Source of the DNA: JBKEAJ01 sp047975005
Lineage (GTDB): Bacteria; Bacteroidota; Bacteroidia; Bacteroidales; Prolixibacteraceae
Direction: 5' to 3'
Assembly: GCA_047975005.1 (NCBI GenBank)
Contig: JBKECW010000075.1
Location: 1 to 64,000, forward strand
DNA length: 64,000 bases
This document shows positions 8,141-15,123 of the stretch, one piece after another. The translations under genes and the position numbers were made by a program. The first letter of the stretch is position 1. Each line of letters begins with the position of its first letter. Below the pieces are notes generated by a model. It was given only the letters and a program-made list of their open reading frames with translations, was not told where the DNA came from and did no database searches.

Positions 8141-9628
8141 TTAAGACCTTCGGAAGATGGATGAAAGCATCAACATCAAATATGTAAACAAGGCATTCCA
8201 TAGCAATATCTCGAAGCCCGGCTTATAACCAAAGAGTAGAACATCTGAATATAAGGTAAATACATAAGTCAACATGGGCGATAGTATCGCAATGACAATG
8301 CTGTGAGCATCGACTGTCTTCTTCTTGGTAAACAATCCAAAAGCAAACATCCCCAACAAAGGACCGTAAGTGTAGCCCGTCAGTTTAAAAATCGTGTTTA
8401 TGAGCGAGCCTTTGGAGTAATATCCGAAAAACAACATTATCAGATAGGTGGAAAGTACCACCAAAGCATATATTGTGTTACGCCGCTTGATTGTGAGCTT
8501 TGACAGGTCGTCAATCTGCAATATATCTTTGGAAATGGAAGTAGCAACAGAAGTCAACACCGAGTCAATGCTTGAACATGCCGCCGCTGTTACGCCCAAG
8601 AAAAATAATATGCCTATGTAAGGCGCAAAGTTATTGAATGCAAGTGTCGGGTAAATCATGTCGTAACTCTTAGTCAGTTCTCCTCCAAGGTCTTTAAGAG
8701 GAACTTCTATACCAAAATTATTCATATACAATACCATAAGTCCGCCAAGAACAAGAAACAAAAAGGATACGGGTAGGAAAATGTAGCCCACCGACACCAT
8801 GTTCCTGCGTGCCTCCTTCAAGTTTTTGCAAGTCAGATTTTTCTGCATTATGTCTTGGTCTAGACCCGTCATAACAACGACAATGAAAAATCCTGAAATA
8901 AATTGCTTGAAGAAGTTGTTGGGACTAGCCCATCCACCTTCAAAAAAGAAGAGCTTAGACAAATTGTTTTCCCTAAATACTCCACCAATGTCAGCAATCG
9001 ACAAATCTAAAGCATTCATTAAATACAAGATGGTAACAATCAGTGAAATAAGGAATATCACAGTCTGAATGGCATCGGTCAATACCACCGTTTTAAGTCC
9101 TCCGCGACGAGTGTAAAGCCACACAAAAAGTACCATTGCTGCCGATGAGACAAAAAACGGGATGCCCAAATGCTGAAATAAAAAATTGTGGAAAATCGAT
9201 AAAATCAAGTAGAAACGCAAAGCTCCACTTACTCCCCGAGAAATGATAAAGGACACAGATGCAACTTTCTGCGAAGAAATTCCAAAACGCTGACCTATAT
9301 ACTCGTAGATAGAGGTCAAATTAAGTCTATAATACAAGGGAAGAAGAATATATGCAACAGTATGGTAGCCAGCGACATAACCCAATGCCATCTGCATGTA
9401 CGAGAACTGTTGATTCAAACCGCCTGCCCCCACCACTCCGGGCAGAGATATAAAAGTTACCGCCGACAAAGACGCACCAACCATGCCGATAGACACTAGC
9501 CACCACGGCGAATTGCGATTGGCGAGAAAAAAAGTGTCACTGTCAGCCCTTGATGATGTCAATCTGGAAAGCAGATACAAGAATAGAAAGTAAACTAGCA
9601 GTATTATTAGTAGTGTTGTGTGATTCAC
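8141..9628 (-). CDS. Sodium:solute symporter (SSS family)
   Basis: A polytopic transporter of about 495 residues with 12-14 predicted transmembrane helices. Family landmarks are the N-terminal SRADSDTFFLANRNSPWWLVSIGMVG segment and the glycine-rich second helix SAVTFISLPG. The GTG at 9628 (MNHTTLLIILLVYF after initiation) is preferred over a TTG at 9649 because it matches the usual short N-terminus and leaves an A-rich gap after anmK; both are possible. It lies 23 bp downstream of anmK and is probably co-transcribed, suggesting uptake of a cell-wall sugar or related solute. Convergent with RDD. Confidence 0.88.
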   Translation of the reverse strand: MNHTTLLIILLVYFLFLYLLSRLTSSRADSDTFFLANRNSPWWLVSIGMVGASLSAVTFISLPGVVGAGGLNQQFSYMQMALGYVAGYHTVAYILLPLYYRLNLTSIYEYIGQRFGISSQKVASVSFIISRGVSGALRFYLILSIFHNFLFQHLGIPFFVSSAAMVLFVWLYTRRGGLKTVVLTDAIQTVIFLISLIVTILYLMNALDLSIADIGGVFRENNLSKLFFFEGGWASPNNFFKQFISGFFIVVVMTGLDQDIMQKNLTCKNLKEARRNMVSVGYIFLPVSFLFLVLGGLMVLYMNNFGIEVPLKDLGGELTKSYDMIYPTLAFNNFAPYIGILFFLGVTAAACSSIDSVLTSVATSISKDILQIDDLSKLTIKRRNTIYALVVLSTYLIMLFFGYYSKGSLINTIFKLTGYTYGPLLGMFAFGLFTKKKTVDAHSIVIAILSPMLTYVFTLYSDVLLFGYKPGFEILLWNALFTYLMLMLSSIFRRS

Positions 9629-9651
9629 ATTGTTTTTATTTACGGTCAAAT

Positions 9652-10740
9652 TTAAGAAAATAAATTGATTTCCAAGCCTCCAATATTATCAAAAAGTGCT
9701 CCTGTTACACTAGACAGACAATTTGCTTGCTTCTCCCGCTTCAATACTCCAAGAAATGCAAAGATTATCGCTTCCTTGAAATCTATTATAAGCTTATCGG
9801 GAATAACAACATCGATATTGTCGGACAGATAAGTATCTACAAGCTCCATTAAAAAAAGGTTTTTTGCTCCACCGCCCGTAAACAATACCCGTTTTTTCTC
9901 CCGACAGCCACAAAATATATCATTTATATCTCTTGCCATTCGCATGGCCGCATGGTGAGTATAAGTACAAAGCGCATCCTGCAAAGCAATGTCGCAGCTT
10001 GCTATTATCGGTAGAACAAACTCTTCAAACTGCTCAAAACCAAGAGTCTTAGGATAAGATTTCGCATAATGAGGAAATGTGTTTAGCTTATGGTTTAATT
10101 CAGGCACCAACGTACCTCCCCTCGCTAGCTCTCCATCCCTGTCGTATTCACAGGCAAAGTACTCACGACACAGGTAATTCAAGACCATATTGGAATGACA
10201 AATGTCAAAAGCAAGGGTCTTATCTCCCTCTAAAAAAGAAATATTTGATATCCCGCCTATGTTCACGCATGCATCATACTCACTAAACAACAGACGGTCG
10301 CCGATGGGGACAAGTGGTGCGCCCTGACCTCCCAATGCAACATCGGCAGAACGAAAATCGTATATCACAGGCAGTTTCGTCTGCTTCGATATATTGTATC
10401 CACAACCAATTTGTAGCGTGTATCCATCCGACGGGGAATGAAATATAGTGTGTCCGTGCGAGGCTATAAAATCAGGCTCAATATCATTTTCACTGACGAA
10501 ATGACGCACAGCATTGCCAATGTGTAAACCCAACTCTTTGTCGAGCTTCAGCAGTTCCAAGCCCGACAGATTTACGGCTCCTTTGAGACGGAGTGTCATG
10601 CTCTTGCTGTATGGAACTTCCGAAGCGTTCAGAACATCGAAACTCCACTTGTTGTCGCAATTAGTAAACTCACAATCAACTAAATCAAGACCGTCCAAAG
10701 ATGTTCCCGACATTATACCGATAGCTCTGTGCTTTTTCAT
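9652..10740 (-). CDS. anmK: Anhydro-N-acetylmuramic acid kinase
   Basis: A 362-residue cytoplasmic kinase of the ASKHA fold. It cleaves and phosphorylates 1,6-anhydro-MurNAc to MurNAc-6-phosphate during peptidoglycan recycling. Seen in the sequence: the N-terminal phosphate-binding GIMSGTSLDGLDLVDCEF, the ASHGHT motif, CVNIGGISNISFL and the C-terminal ATP-site FTGGGAKNLFLMEL. Length agrees with the family. It is the first gene of a two-gene unit with the SSS symporter; no murQ is present in the window. Confidence 0.95.
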   Translation of the reverse strand: MKKHRAIGIMSGTSLDGLDLVDCEFTNCDNKWSFDVLNASEVPYSKSMTLRLKGAVNLSGLELLKLDKELGLHIGNAVRHFVSENDIEPDFIASHGHTIFHSPSDGYTLQIGCGYNISKQTKLPVIYDFRSADVALGGQGAPLVPIGDRLLFSEYDACVNIGGISNISFLEGDKTLAFDICHSNMVLNYLCREYFACEYDRDGELARGGTLVPELNHKLNTFPHYAKSYPKTLGFEQFEEFVLPIIASCDIALQDALCTYTHHAAMRMARDINDIFCGCREKKRVLFTGGGAKNLFLMELVDTYLSDNIDVVIPDKLIIDFKEAIIFAFLGVLKREKQANCLSSVTGALFDNIGGLEINLFS

Positions 10741-10776
10741 GTTAATGCTTGTTTGTTATACTAGGTCTTAAATGTT

Positions 10777-10810
10777 AAAATATCTATGCCTCGGAAGAAG
10801 CATAGATATT
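10777..10810 (-). terminator. Intrinsic terminator after aspA
   Basis: Read on the minus strand, an 11-bp stem AATATCTATGC / GCATAGATATT with a 10-nt loop is followed by TTTT. It lies 45 bp downstream of the aspA stop codon. Confidence 0.7.
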
Positions 10811-10854
10811 ATGTGTCAGACAAAGAGTCTGTTGTTTTATAGAGCTATTGTAGC

Positions 10855-12276
10855 TTAGCTATTCTTCTTGTGAATAAATGCGCTAGGGGCAATCATTCGG
10901 TCGATAGACAGTATCTCGTCCAGCTCATTTTTTGTTAGTAGTTTCTCTTCTAGAATTAAGTCGTATACACTTTTGTTCTCGGCGAGAGCTTTTTTGGCTA
11001 TACGTGATGATGTCTCATACCCAAGCGTAGGATTTAGTGCTGTTACAATTCCGATGCTGTTCATAACCTGTTGTCTGCAGTATTCCTCGTTTGCTGTTAT
11101 TCCAACAATACAGTTTTTGGTGAGGTTTATCATGCCTTTTGACAGCATCACAACAGATTCGAAAATACATGATACGATGATGGGCTCCATCACATTTAGT
11201 TGTAATTGTCCGGCCTCTGATGCCATCGTAACCGTCATGTCATTACCAATTACCTTGAAGCATATCTGATTCATCAATTCTGGAATTACAGGGTTTACTT
11301 TGCCCGGCATTATGGACGAGCCAGGTTGCATCTTTGGCAGATTGATTTCGTTGATACCACAACGAGGGCCAGAAGACAACAGGCGCAGGTCATTACAGAT
11401 TTTCGATAGCTTTACAGATAGCCTTTTCATTGCTGATGAATAAATGACATAAGAACCAGTGTCATATGTGGCTTCGAAAAGGTTGCTGGCAAGTTGAATA
11501 TTCAGACCTGTGATATTTCTTAAGTGCTGGATGCAGAGGCGTGAGTATCCGGGTTCGGAGTTGATTCCAGAACCAATAGCAGTTGCTCCCATATTTACTT
11601 CTAGAAACAAATCTGCCATTTGCGACAAGCGAGTAACTTCTTCTTCTAGAGTTGCTGTAAATGCGCCAAATTCCTGTCCTAGTGTCATCGGAACGGCATC
11701 TTGCAACTGTGTCCTTCCCATCTTTATTACTCCGCTAAACTCGTCTTCTTTCTTTTTCATTGCCTTTATTAACGATTTTAGGCTCTTTAGAAGATCTTGA
11801 TTCTTCAACCAGAATGCTATTCTGAATGCGGTTGGGTAGGCATCGTTTGTCGATTGTGATAAATTCACATGATTATTTGGGTGGCAAAATTCGTATTCGC
11901 CTTTTTTATGCCCCATTATTTCTAATGCTCTGTTAGCTATAACTTCGTTTGCATTCATGTTTGTAGATGTGCCTGCGCCACCTTGTACCATGTCAACAAT
12001 AAACTGATTATGAAGTTTGCCATCGATTATTTCCTCGCACGCTTTCTTAATTGCGTTGTAAATATTAGTGTCCAGCAAGCCTAAGTCATGGTTTGCACTT
12101 GCTGCCGCCCATTTAACCATTGCTAATGACTCTATGTAGTGAGAGTAGCGTTTTAATTGGACTCCGCTGATGTTCTTGAAGTTGATATGGGCACGAAGTG
12201 TTTGTATTCCATAGTAGGCTTCGCATGGGATTTCTTTTTCTCCTAATAAATCGTGTTCTAACCTAGTTTCTTTCAT
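10855..12276 (-). CDS. aspA: Aspartate ammonia-lyase
   Basis: 473 residues. The enzyme deaminates L-aspartate to fumarate and ammonia, a common route feeding anaerobic fumarate respiration. The superfamily signature GSSIMPGKVNPV is intact near residue 320. Other matches are the substrate-loop segment VDMVQGGAGTSTNMNANEV and HPNNHVNLSQSTNDAYPTAF. The start ATG gives the typical beginning TRLEHDLLGEKEIPCEAYYG. It is monocistronic with its own terminator and faces away from the porin gene. Confidence 0.95.
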   Translation of the reverse strand: MKETRLEHDLLGEKEIPCEAYYGIQTLRAHINFKNISGVQLKRYSHYIESLAMVKWAAASANHDLGLLDTNIYNAIKKACEEIIDGKLHNQFIVDMVQGGAGTSTNMNANEVIANRALEIMGHKKGEYEFCHPNNHVNLSQSTNDAYPTAFRIAFWLKNQDLLKSLKSLIKAMKKKEDEFSGVIKMGRTQLQDAVPMTLGQEFGAFTATLEEEVTRLSQMADLFLEVNMGATAIGSGINSEPGYSRLCIQHLRNITGLNIQLASNLFEATYDTGSYVIYSSAMKRLSVKLSKICNDLRLLSSGPRCGINEINLPKMQPGSSIMPGKVNPVIPELMNQICFKVIGNDMTVTMASEAGQLQLNVMEPIIVSCIFESVVMLSKGMINLTKNCIVGITANEEYCRQQVMNSIGIVTALNPTLGYETSSRIAKKALAENKSVYDLILEEKLLTKNELDEILSIDRMIAPSAFIHKKNS

Positions 12277-12553
12277 GGTGTTTATTTTTGAATTATTTTT
12301 TTGTCAAGAAATATTTTAATTTTCGTACAGCAAAGCAAGTGAAAATTATTTTCCTAGCATAGAATTAATGAGTCTTTTTTTGTTCGGATAATTGATTGTG
12401 CTTTAATTGCTTCTTATTCAAAGCTAGGATTTAAAAAGGGTGTCGGTTTGATTTTTGTTTGCGCGCTTTTGTGTTAATGTGTTATTTGTGTTTTGTGGGA
12501 GTTGAATATTCATGTTTTGTTGACAACAGATGTATATTTTTTCTTAAAAAAAG
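12277..12553. other. AT-rich intergenic region upstream of aspA
   Basis: No coding frame is supportable here. On the minus strand a TAGCTTTG at 12419-12426 could be a -7 element for aspA, leaving a leader of about 140 nt. I see no matching -33 and no clear hairpin, so it is left as unassigned upstream sequence. Confidence 0.4.
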
Positions 12554-12583
12554 TTGTTTGTGCGGTTTTCTTTTGTATCTTCG
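12554..12583 (+). promoter_or_regulatory. Strong Bacteroidetes-type promoter driving the candidate small RNA
   Basis: TTG at 12554-12556, a 19-bp spacer, then TATCTTCG at 12576-12583. The spacing is ideal; the -7 has C for one T. No gene start is properly placed for it. The next strong signal in this direction is the terminator at 12719-12757. Confidence 0.65.
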
Positions 12584-12689
12584 CATCATGAAAGCATAAT
12601 GTGCTCACACAATTTATCTATAAGACAGGCTTGAAGTTAGCATTGTCTATTGAAATATTCAGAAAGTTATATTATGCTTGCTAAGAAAG

Positions 12690-12714
12690 ACACACACACA
12701 CACACACACACACA
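12690..12714 (+). repeat. (AC)12 dinucleotide microsatellite
   Basis: Twenty-five bases of uninterrupted alternating A and C, rare in a bacterial genome. It lies 56 bp upstream of the porin -7 element and inside the candidate small RNA. Slippage here would change RNA length and spacing. Confidence 0.97.
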
Positions 12715-12718
12715 TGTG

Positions 12719-12757
12719 CCCTATTGGCAGCCGCCTGGTTGCCAAGGGGCTTTTTTT
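12719..12757 (+). terminator. Intrinsic terminator upstream of the porin gene
   Basis: A 9-bp stem (12724-12732 with 12737-12745, one G-U pair) and a 4-nt loop are extended by CCC/GGG outer pairs and followed by seven T. No gene on this strand ends just before it, which is why it is read as ending a non-coding transcript. Confidence 0.85.
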
Positions 12758-12769
12758 AACTCTATTTTG

Positions 12770-12777
12770 TATCTTTG
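12770..12777 (+). promoter_or_regulatory. -7 element of the porin gene
   Basis: TATCTTTG, 20 bp upstream of the chosen porin ATG and directly after the terminator hairpin. No clear -33 TTG is visible because that region is the hairpin itself. Confidence 0.6.
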
Positions 12778-12796
12778 CCCGCTAATATTTAAAAAT

Positions 12797-14050
12797 ATGA
12801 GTTTTTTTTACAAAAAAAGAGCTTTGGCTCTAGTGTTTTTTTTTGCAGCTTGGCTTTTTAATGTAGATGGTCAAGAAAAGTGGACAGACTTAGTGTCCTT
12901 GTATGGTTTTGTTAGAAGCGATATGTATATGGATACTCGCAATAATAAAGCGCCAGCCTTGGGCGCATTTTATCTGTACCCATACGATGAGAAGTTTGAT
13001 GCAAATGGAGATGATATCAACGATAGATTTAGTCATAATTTATATTCGGTATTATCTCGCTTTGGTTTGAAGATTGATGCAGGTCAGTACGGGAAAGCTA
13101 AATTGTCGGGCAATATAGAGGTTGACTTTCTTGGAGGTGACCGATCGGTATTGAGAATAAGGCACGCATATTTGAAGGCACTGTGGGAGAAGTCGTCGTT
13201 AATTGTCGGGCAATATTGGCATCCTGCCTTTGTGCCGGAGGGCTTGCCAAGGATCTTGTCATTCTCGACAGGTATGCCGGTAAATCCATTTTCGCGTATG
13301 CCGCAGGTACAGTACAGTAAGCAGTTTGGCAAGTTTAATATAAAAGGGGCGGTGCTATACGAATTTCAGTTTAAAAATACTTCGCCCGAGATTTATTCAA
13401 ACAATGATTCACGACCGGGTGCAATACCTAATTTGTATACCGGTGTAGATTTTAGTAGTGGAGGCTTTCTTGCTTCTCTGGGGATCGACTTTGATCAAGT
13501 ACTGCCTCGTACAAGTTATACTGGCACTAGTGGCGAGATATATAAGGCAACGGAGAAGGTCAATTCTTTGTCATATCTGCTTTTTTCGGCATATCACTGT
13601 GATGATTGGGACTTTAGGGCTAAATTTACCTATGAAGAGAATAAGAGTGATGCAATGATGATGAGTGGTTATGTTGTGAAAGAAAGAGATGAAGAGACGG
13701 GTTTTGAAACATACACTCCGACTCGCAGAGCCTCTGTGTGGTTTAATGCGTCGCATGGTACAAAATGGGTAAAGTCGCTTATGTTGCTTTACGATAAGAA
13801 CCTTGGTGCAAAAGATAACATAGGACTAGGAGGAGGTGCTTATTATGGAATGACAGACACCGAAAAAATGGAGTATTTGCTGACCGTTTCGTCATCGCTT
13901 CAGTATAATTATAAAAGGCTTACCTTGGGATTAGAGCCTCAGTATTCAGTTGCCAGATACGGCGATACGGATCCAATAAGCTTTGAAGTGGAAGGTCAAC
14001 GTAGTATTTCTAATCTCAGGCTGTTATTTTCTACGATATTAGTTTTCTGA
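12797..14050 (+). CDS. Outer-membrane porin-like beta-barrel protein
   Basis: 417 residues from the ATG at 12797, chosen because it gives a signal peptide (MSFFYKKRALALVFFFAAWL, cleavage near NVDGQ) just after a -7 element. The longer in-frame start at 12650 would translate the microsatellite and terminator. The mature part has alternating aromatic/hydrophobic strands, a start resembling porins (LVSLYGFVRSDMYMDTRNN), and a terminal strand ending in Phe, as outer-membrane barrels do. Substrate is unknown. Homopolymers T8 (12802-12809), A7 (12812-12818) and T9 (12836-12844) lie in the signal-peptide codons and, with the (AC)12 upstream, make variable expression plausible. Confidence 0.75.
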   Translation: MSFFYKKRALALVFFFAAWLFNVDGQEKWTDLVSLYGFVRSDMYMDTRNNKAPALGAFYLYPYDEKFDANGDDINDRFSHNLYSVLSRFGLKIDAGQYGKAKLSGNIEVDFLGGDRSVLRIRHAYLKALWEKSSLIVGQYWHPAFVPEGLPRILSFSTGMPVNPFSRMPQVQYSKQFGKFNIKGAVLYEFQFKNTSPEIYSNNDSRPGAIPNLYTGVDFSSGGFLASLGIDFDQVLPRTSYTGTSGEIYKATEKVNSLSYLLFSAYHCDDWDFRAKFTYEENKSDAMMMSGYVVKERDEETGFETYTPTRRASVWFNASHGTKWVKSLMLLYDKNLGAKDNIGLGGGAYYGMTDTEKMEYLLTVSSSLQYNYKRLTLGLEPQYSVARYGDTDPISFEVEGQRSISNLRLLFSTILVF

Positions 14051-14061
14051 GTTGGCAGATA

Positions 14062-14106
14062 AAAAAAAGAGCATGGAATTAATTTGTCTTCATGCTCTTT
14101 TCTTTT
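14062..14106. terminator. Bidirectional terminator between the porin and sigma-factor units
   Basis: Stem AAAAGAGCATG / CATGCTCTTTT around a 15-nt loop, with A and T runs on the outer sides so that it works in both directions. It closes the porin gene (plus) and the small gene downstream of the sigma factor (minus). Confidence 0.85.
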
Positions 14107-14126
14107 CGTGTTGGTACAACAAAGGC

Positions 14127-14321
14127 TTAGTTTAAAAAAAACTCCAATTCGCAGATATCAGATTTGTAGTATTCATAGACGCTAGCAAAGGCAATTATGT
14201 TGTTAATTGTTTGGTTAGTAGGGTTCTGTTCGCGTATTGTGTCGTGTTTGTTATTTGGACTGTTCATTTCCTCCTGCATGTTGTTTGCAACAATAAATGT
14301 AGATAAATTTGTCATTGGCAT
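14127..14321 (-). CDS. Small conserved-looking protein downstream of the ECF sigma gene
   Basis: 64 residues, predicted soluble, with an Asn-rich N-terminus and a C-terminus reading TINNIIAFASVYEYYKSDICELEFFLN. Short proteins ending in a similar 'xxNIxxFAxxY...xxLN' pattern commonly follow ECF sigma genes in Bacteroidales; I recall this from general familiarity and cannot check it here. It sits 65 bp after the sigma stop, just before the shared terminator, so it is probably in the same transcript. No transmembrane anti-sigma factor is present. Function unknown. Confidence 0.5.
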   Translation of the reverse strand: MPMTNLSTFIVANNMQEEMNSPNNKHDTIREQNPTNQTINNIIAFASVYEYYKSDICELEFFLN

Positions 14322-14386
14322 CTGTTTTAGTTATATTGTTATAACAAGACAACGCCGAGACTTTCAAATTATTGTAGATAAATAAA

Positions 14387-14983
14387 TTAATATTTGGACA
14401 GAGATATATCTTTTTCTTTCATCATTTTTCTGAGGTTTATTATAGCATAGCGCATTCGTCCCAAGGCCGTGTTAATACTGACATCTGTAGCAATAGCGAT
14501 TTCTTTAAAGCTCATGTCCAAATAGTGACGCATTATCACGACCTCTCGTTGGTCTTCTGGTAGTCTTTCTACGAGGGATTGTACGTCGCTTGTTATTTGA
14601 TCCTCAATCATTATGTCTTCAACATTGCTGTCAGAAAATTTTGGAGAGTTGAAAATATCCATGTCTGATTCATCATTCGACAAGGTGTTCATTAGTTTCA
14701 TCTTGCGATAGTGGTCAATGACAAGGTTATGAGCGATTCTGATTGCCCATGATACAAATTTACCATTATCTTGATATTTACCGCGCTTGAGCGATTTTAT
14801 TATCTTGATAAATGTTTCTTGGAAAATATCTTCTGCTAAATCTCGATTTTTCAAGATCATCAATAGGTATGTGAATATCCTAGTCTTGTGTCTGTTGATA
14901 AGAATTTCGATAGCAGAATTGTCGCCTGCGACATAACGAGAGATAAGAGTTTCGTCACTTATCTTAATATTTTCGTTATTCAT
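14387..14983 (-). CDS. RNA polymerase ECF-type sigma factor
   Basis: 198 residues. Region 2 is visible around 45-95 (LAEDIFQETFIKIIKSLKRG, then WAIRIAHNLVIDHYRK) and region 4 in the last 60 residues (VIMRHYLDMSFKEIAIATDVSINTALGRMRYAI). The helix-turn-helix segment lies in the latter. A typical group 4 sigma has an anti-sigma partner next door; here only the small 64-residue gene follows. A possible own promoter on the minus strand is TACCTTTA at 15003-15010. Regulon cannot be inferred. Confidence 0.92.
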   Translation of the reverse strand: MNNENIKISDETLISRYVAGDNSAIEILINRHKTRIFTYLLMILKNRDLAEDIFQETFIKIIKSLKRGKYQDNGKFVSWAIRIAHNLVIDHYRKMKLMNTLSNDESDMDIFNSPKFSDSNVEDIMIEDQITSDVQSLVERLPEDQREVVIMRHYLDMSFKEIAIATDVSINTALGRMRYAIINLRKMMKEKDISLSKY

Positions 14984-15052
14984 ATTTCTAACTTTTATAG
15001 TTTAAAGGTAGAATATTCTATAGGCTCAATTTTAGATTTATATTAATTCTCG

Positions 15053-15060
15053 TATTTTTG
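15053..15060 (+). promoter_or_regulatory. -7 element of uvrA
   Basis: TATTTTTG fits TAnnTTTG, about 63 bp before the uvrA start codon. A clear -33 TTG is not seen. Confidence 0.45.
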
Positions 15061-15123
15061 TAAGCGCAAATAAAATGAAATATTTTCAGAAAAACAAAAA
15101 AAACATAAGAAAAGTGCTTATCA

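Larger units (their letters stand above)
12590..12757 (+). ncRNA. Candidate small RNA or terminated leader, about 165 nt, containing (AC)12
   Basis: Bounded by the promoter at 12554-12583 and the terminator at 12719-12757. Bases 12592-12600 (AAGCATAAT) and 12671-12679 (ATTATGCTT) are perfect complements that would close a domain of about 90 nt. Inside it AGACA (12623-12627) pairs with TGTCT (12644-12648). The microsatellite lies between this domain and the terminator. It matches no RNA family I can recall. A leader of the downstream porin is the alternative, but the porin has its own -7 element after the terminator. Confidence 0.45.

Noticed and set aside
12650..12796. N-terminal extension of the porin reading frame through the (AC)12 tract
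   Set aside because: It would translate the microsatellite and a strong terminator hairpin and puts 49 residues before a good signal peptide; the ATG at 12797 has a -7 element at the right distance.
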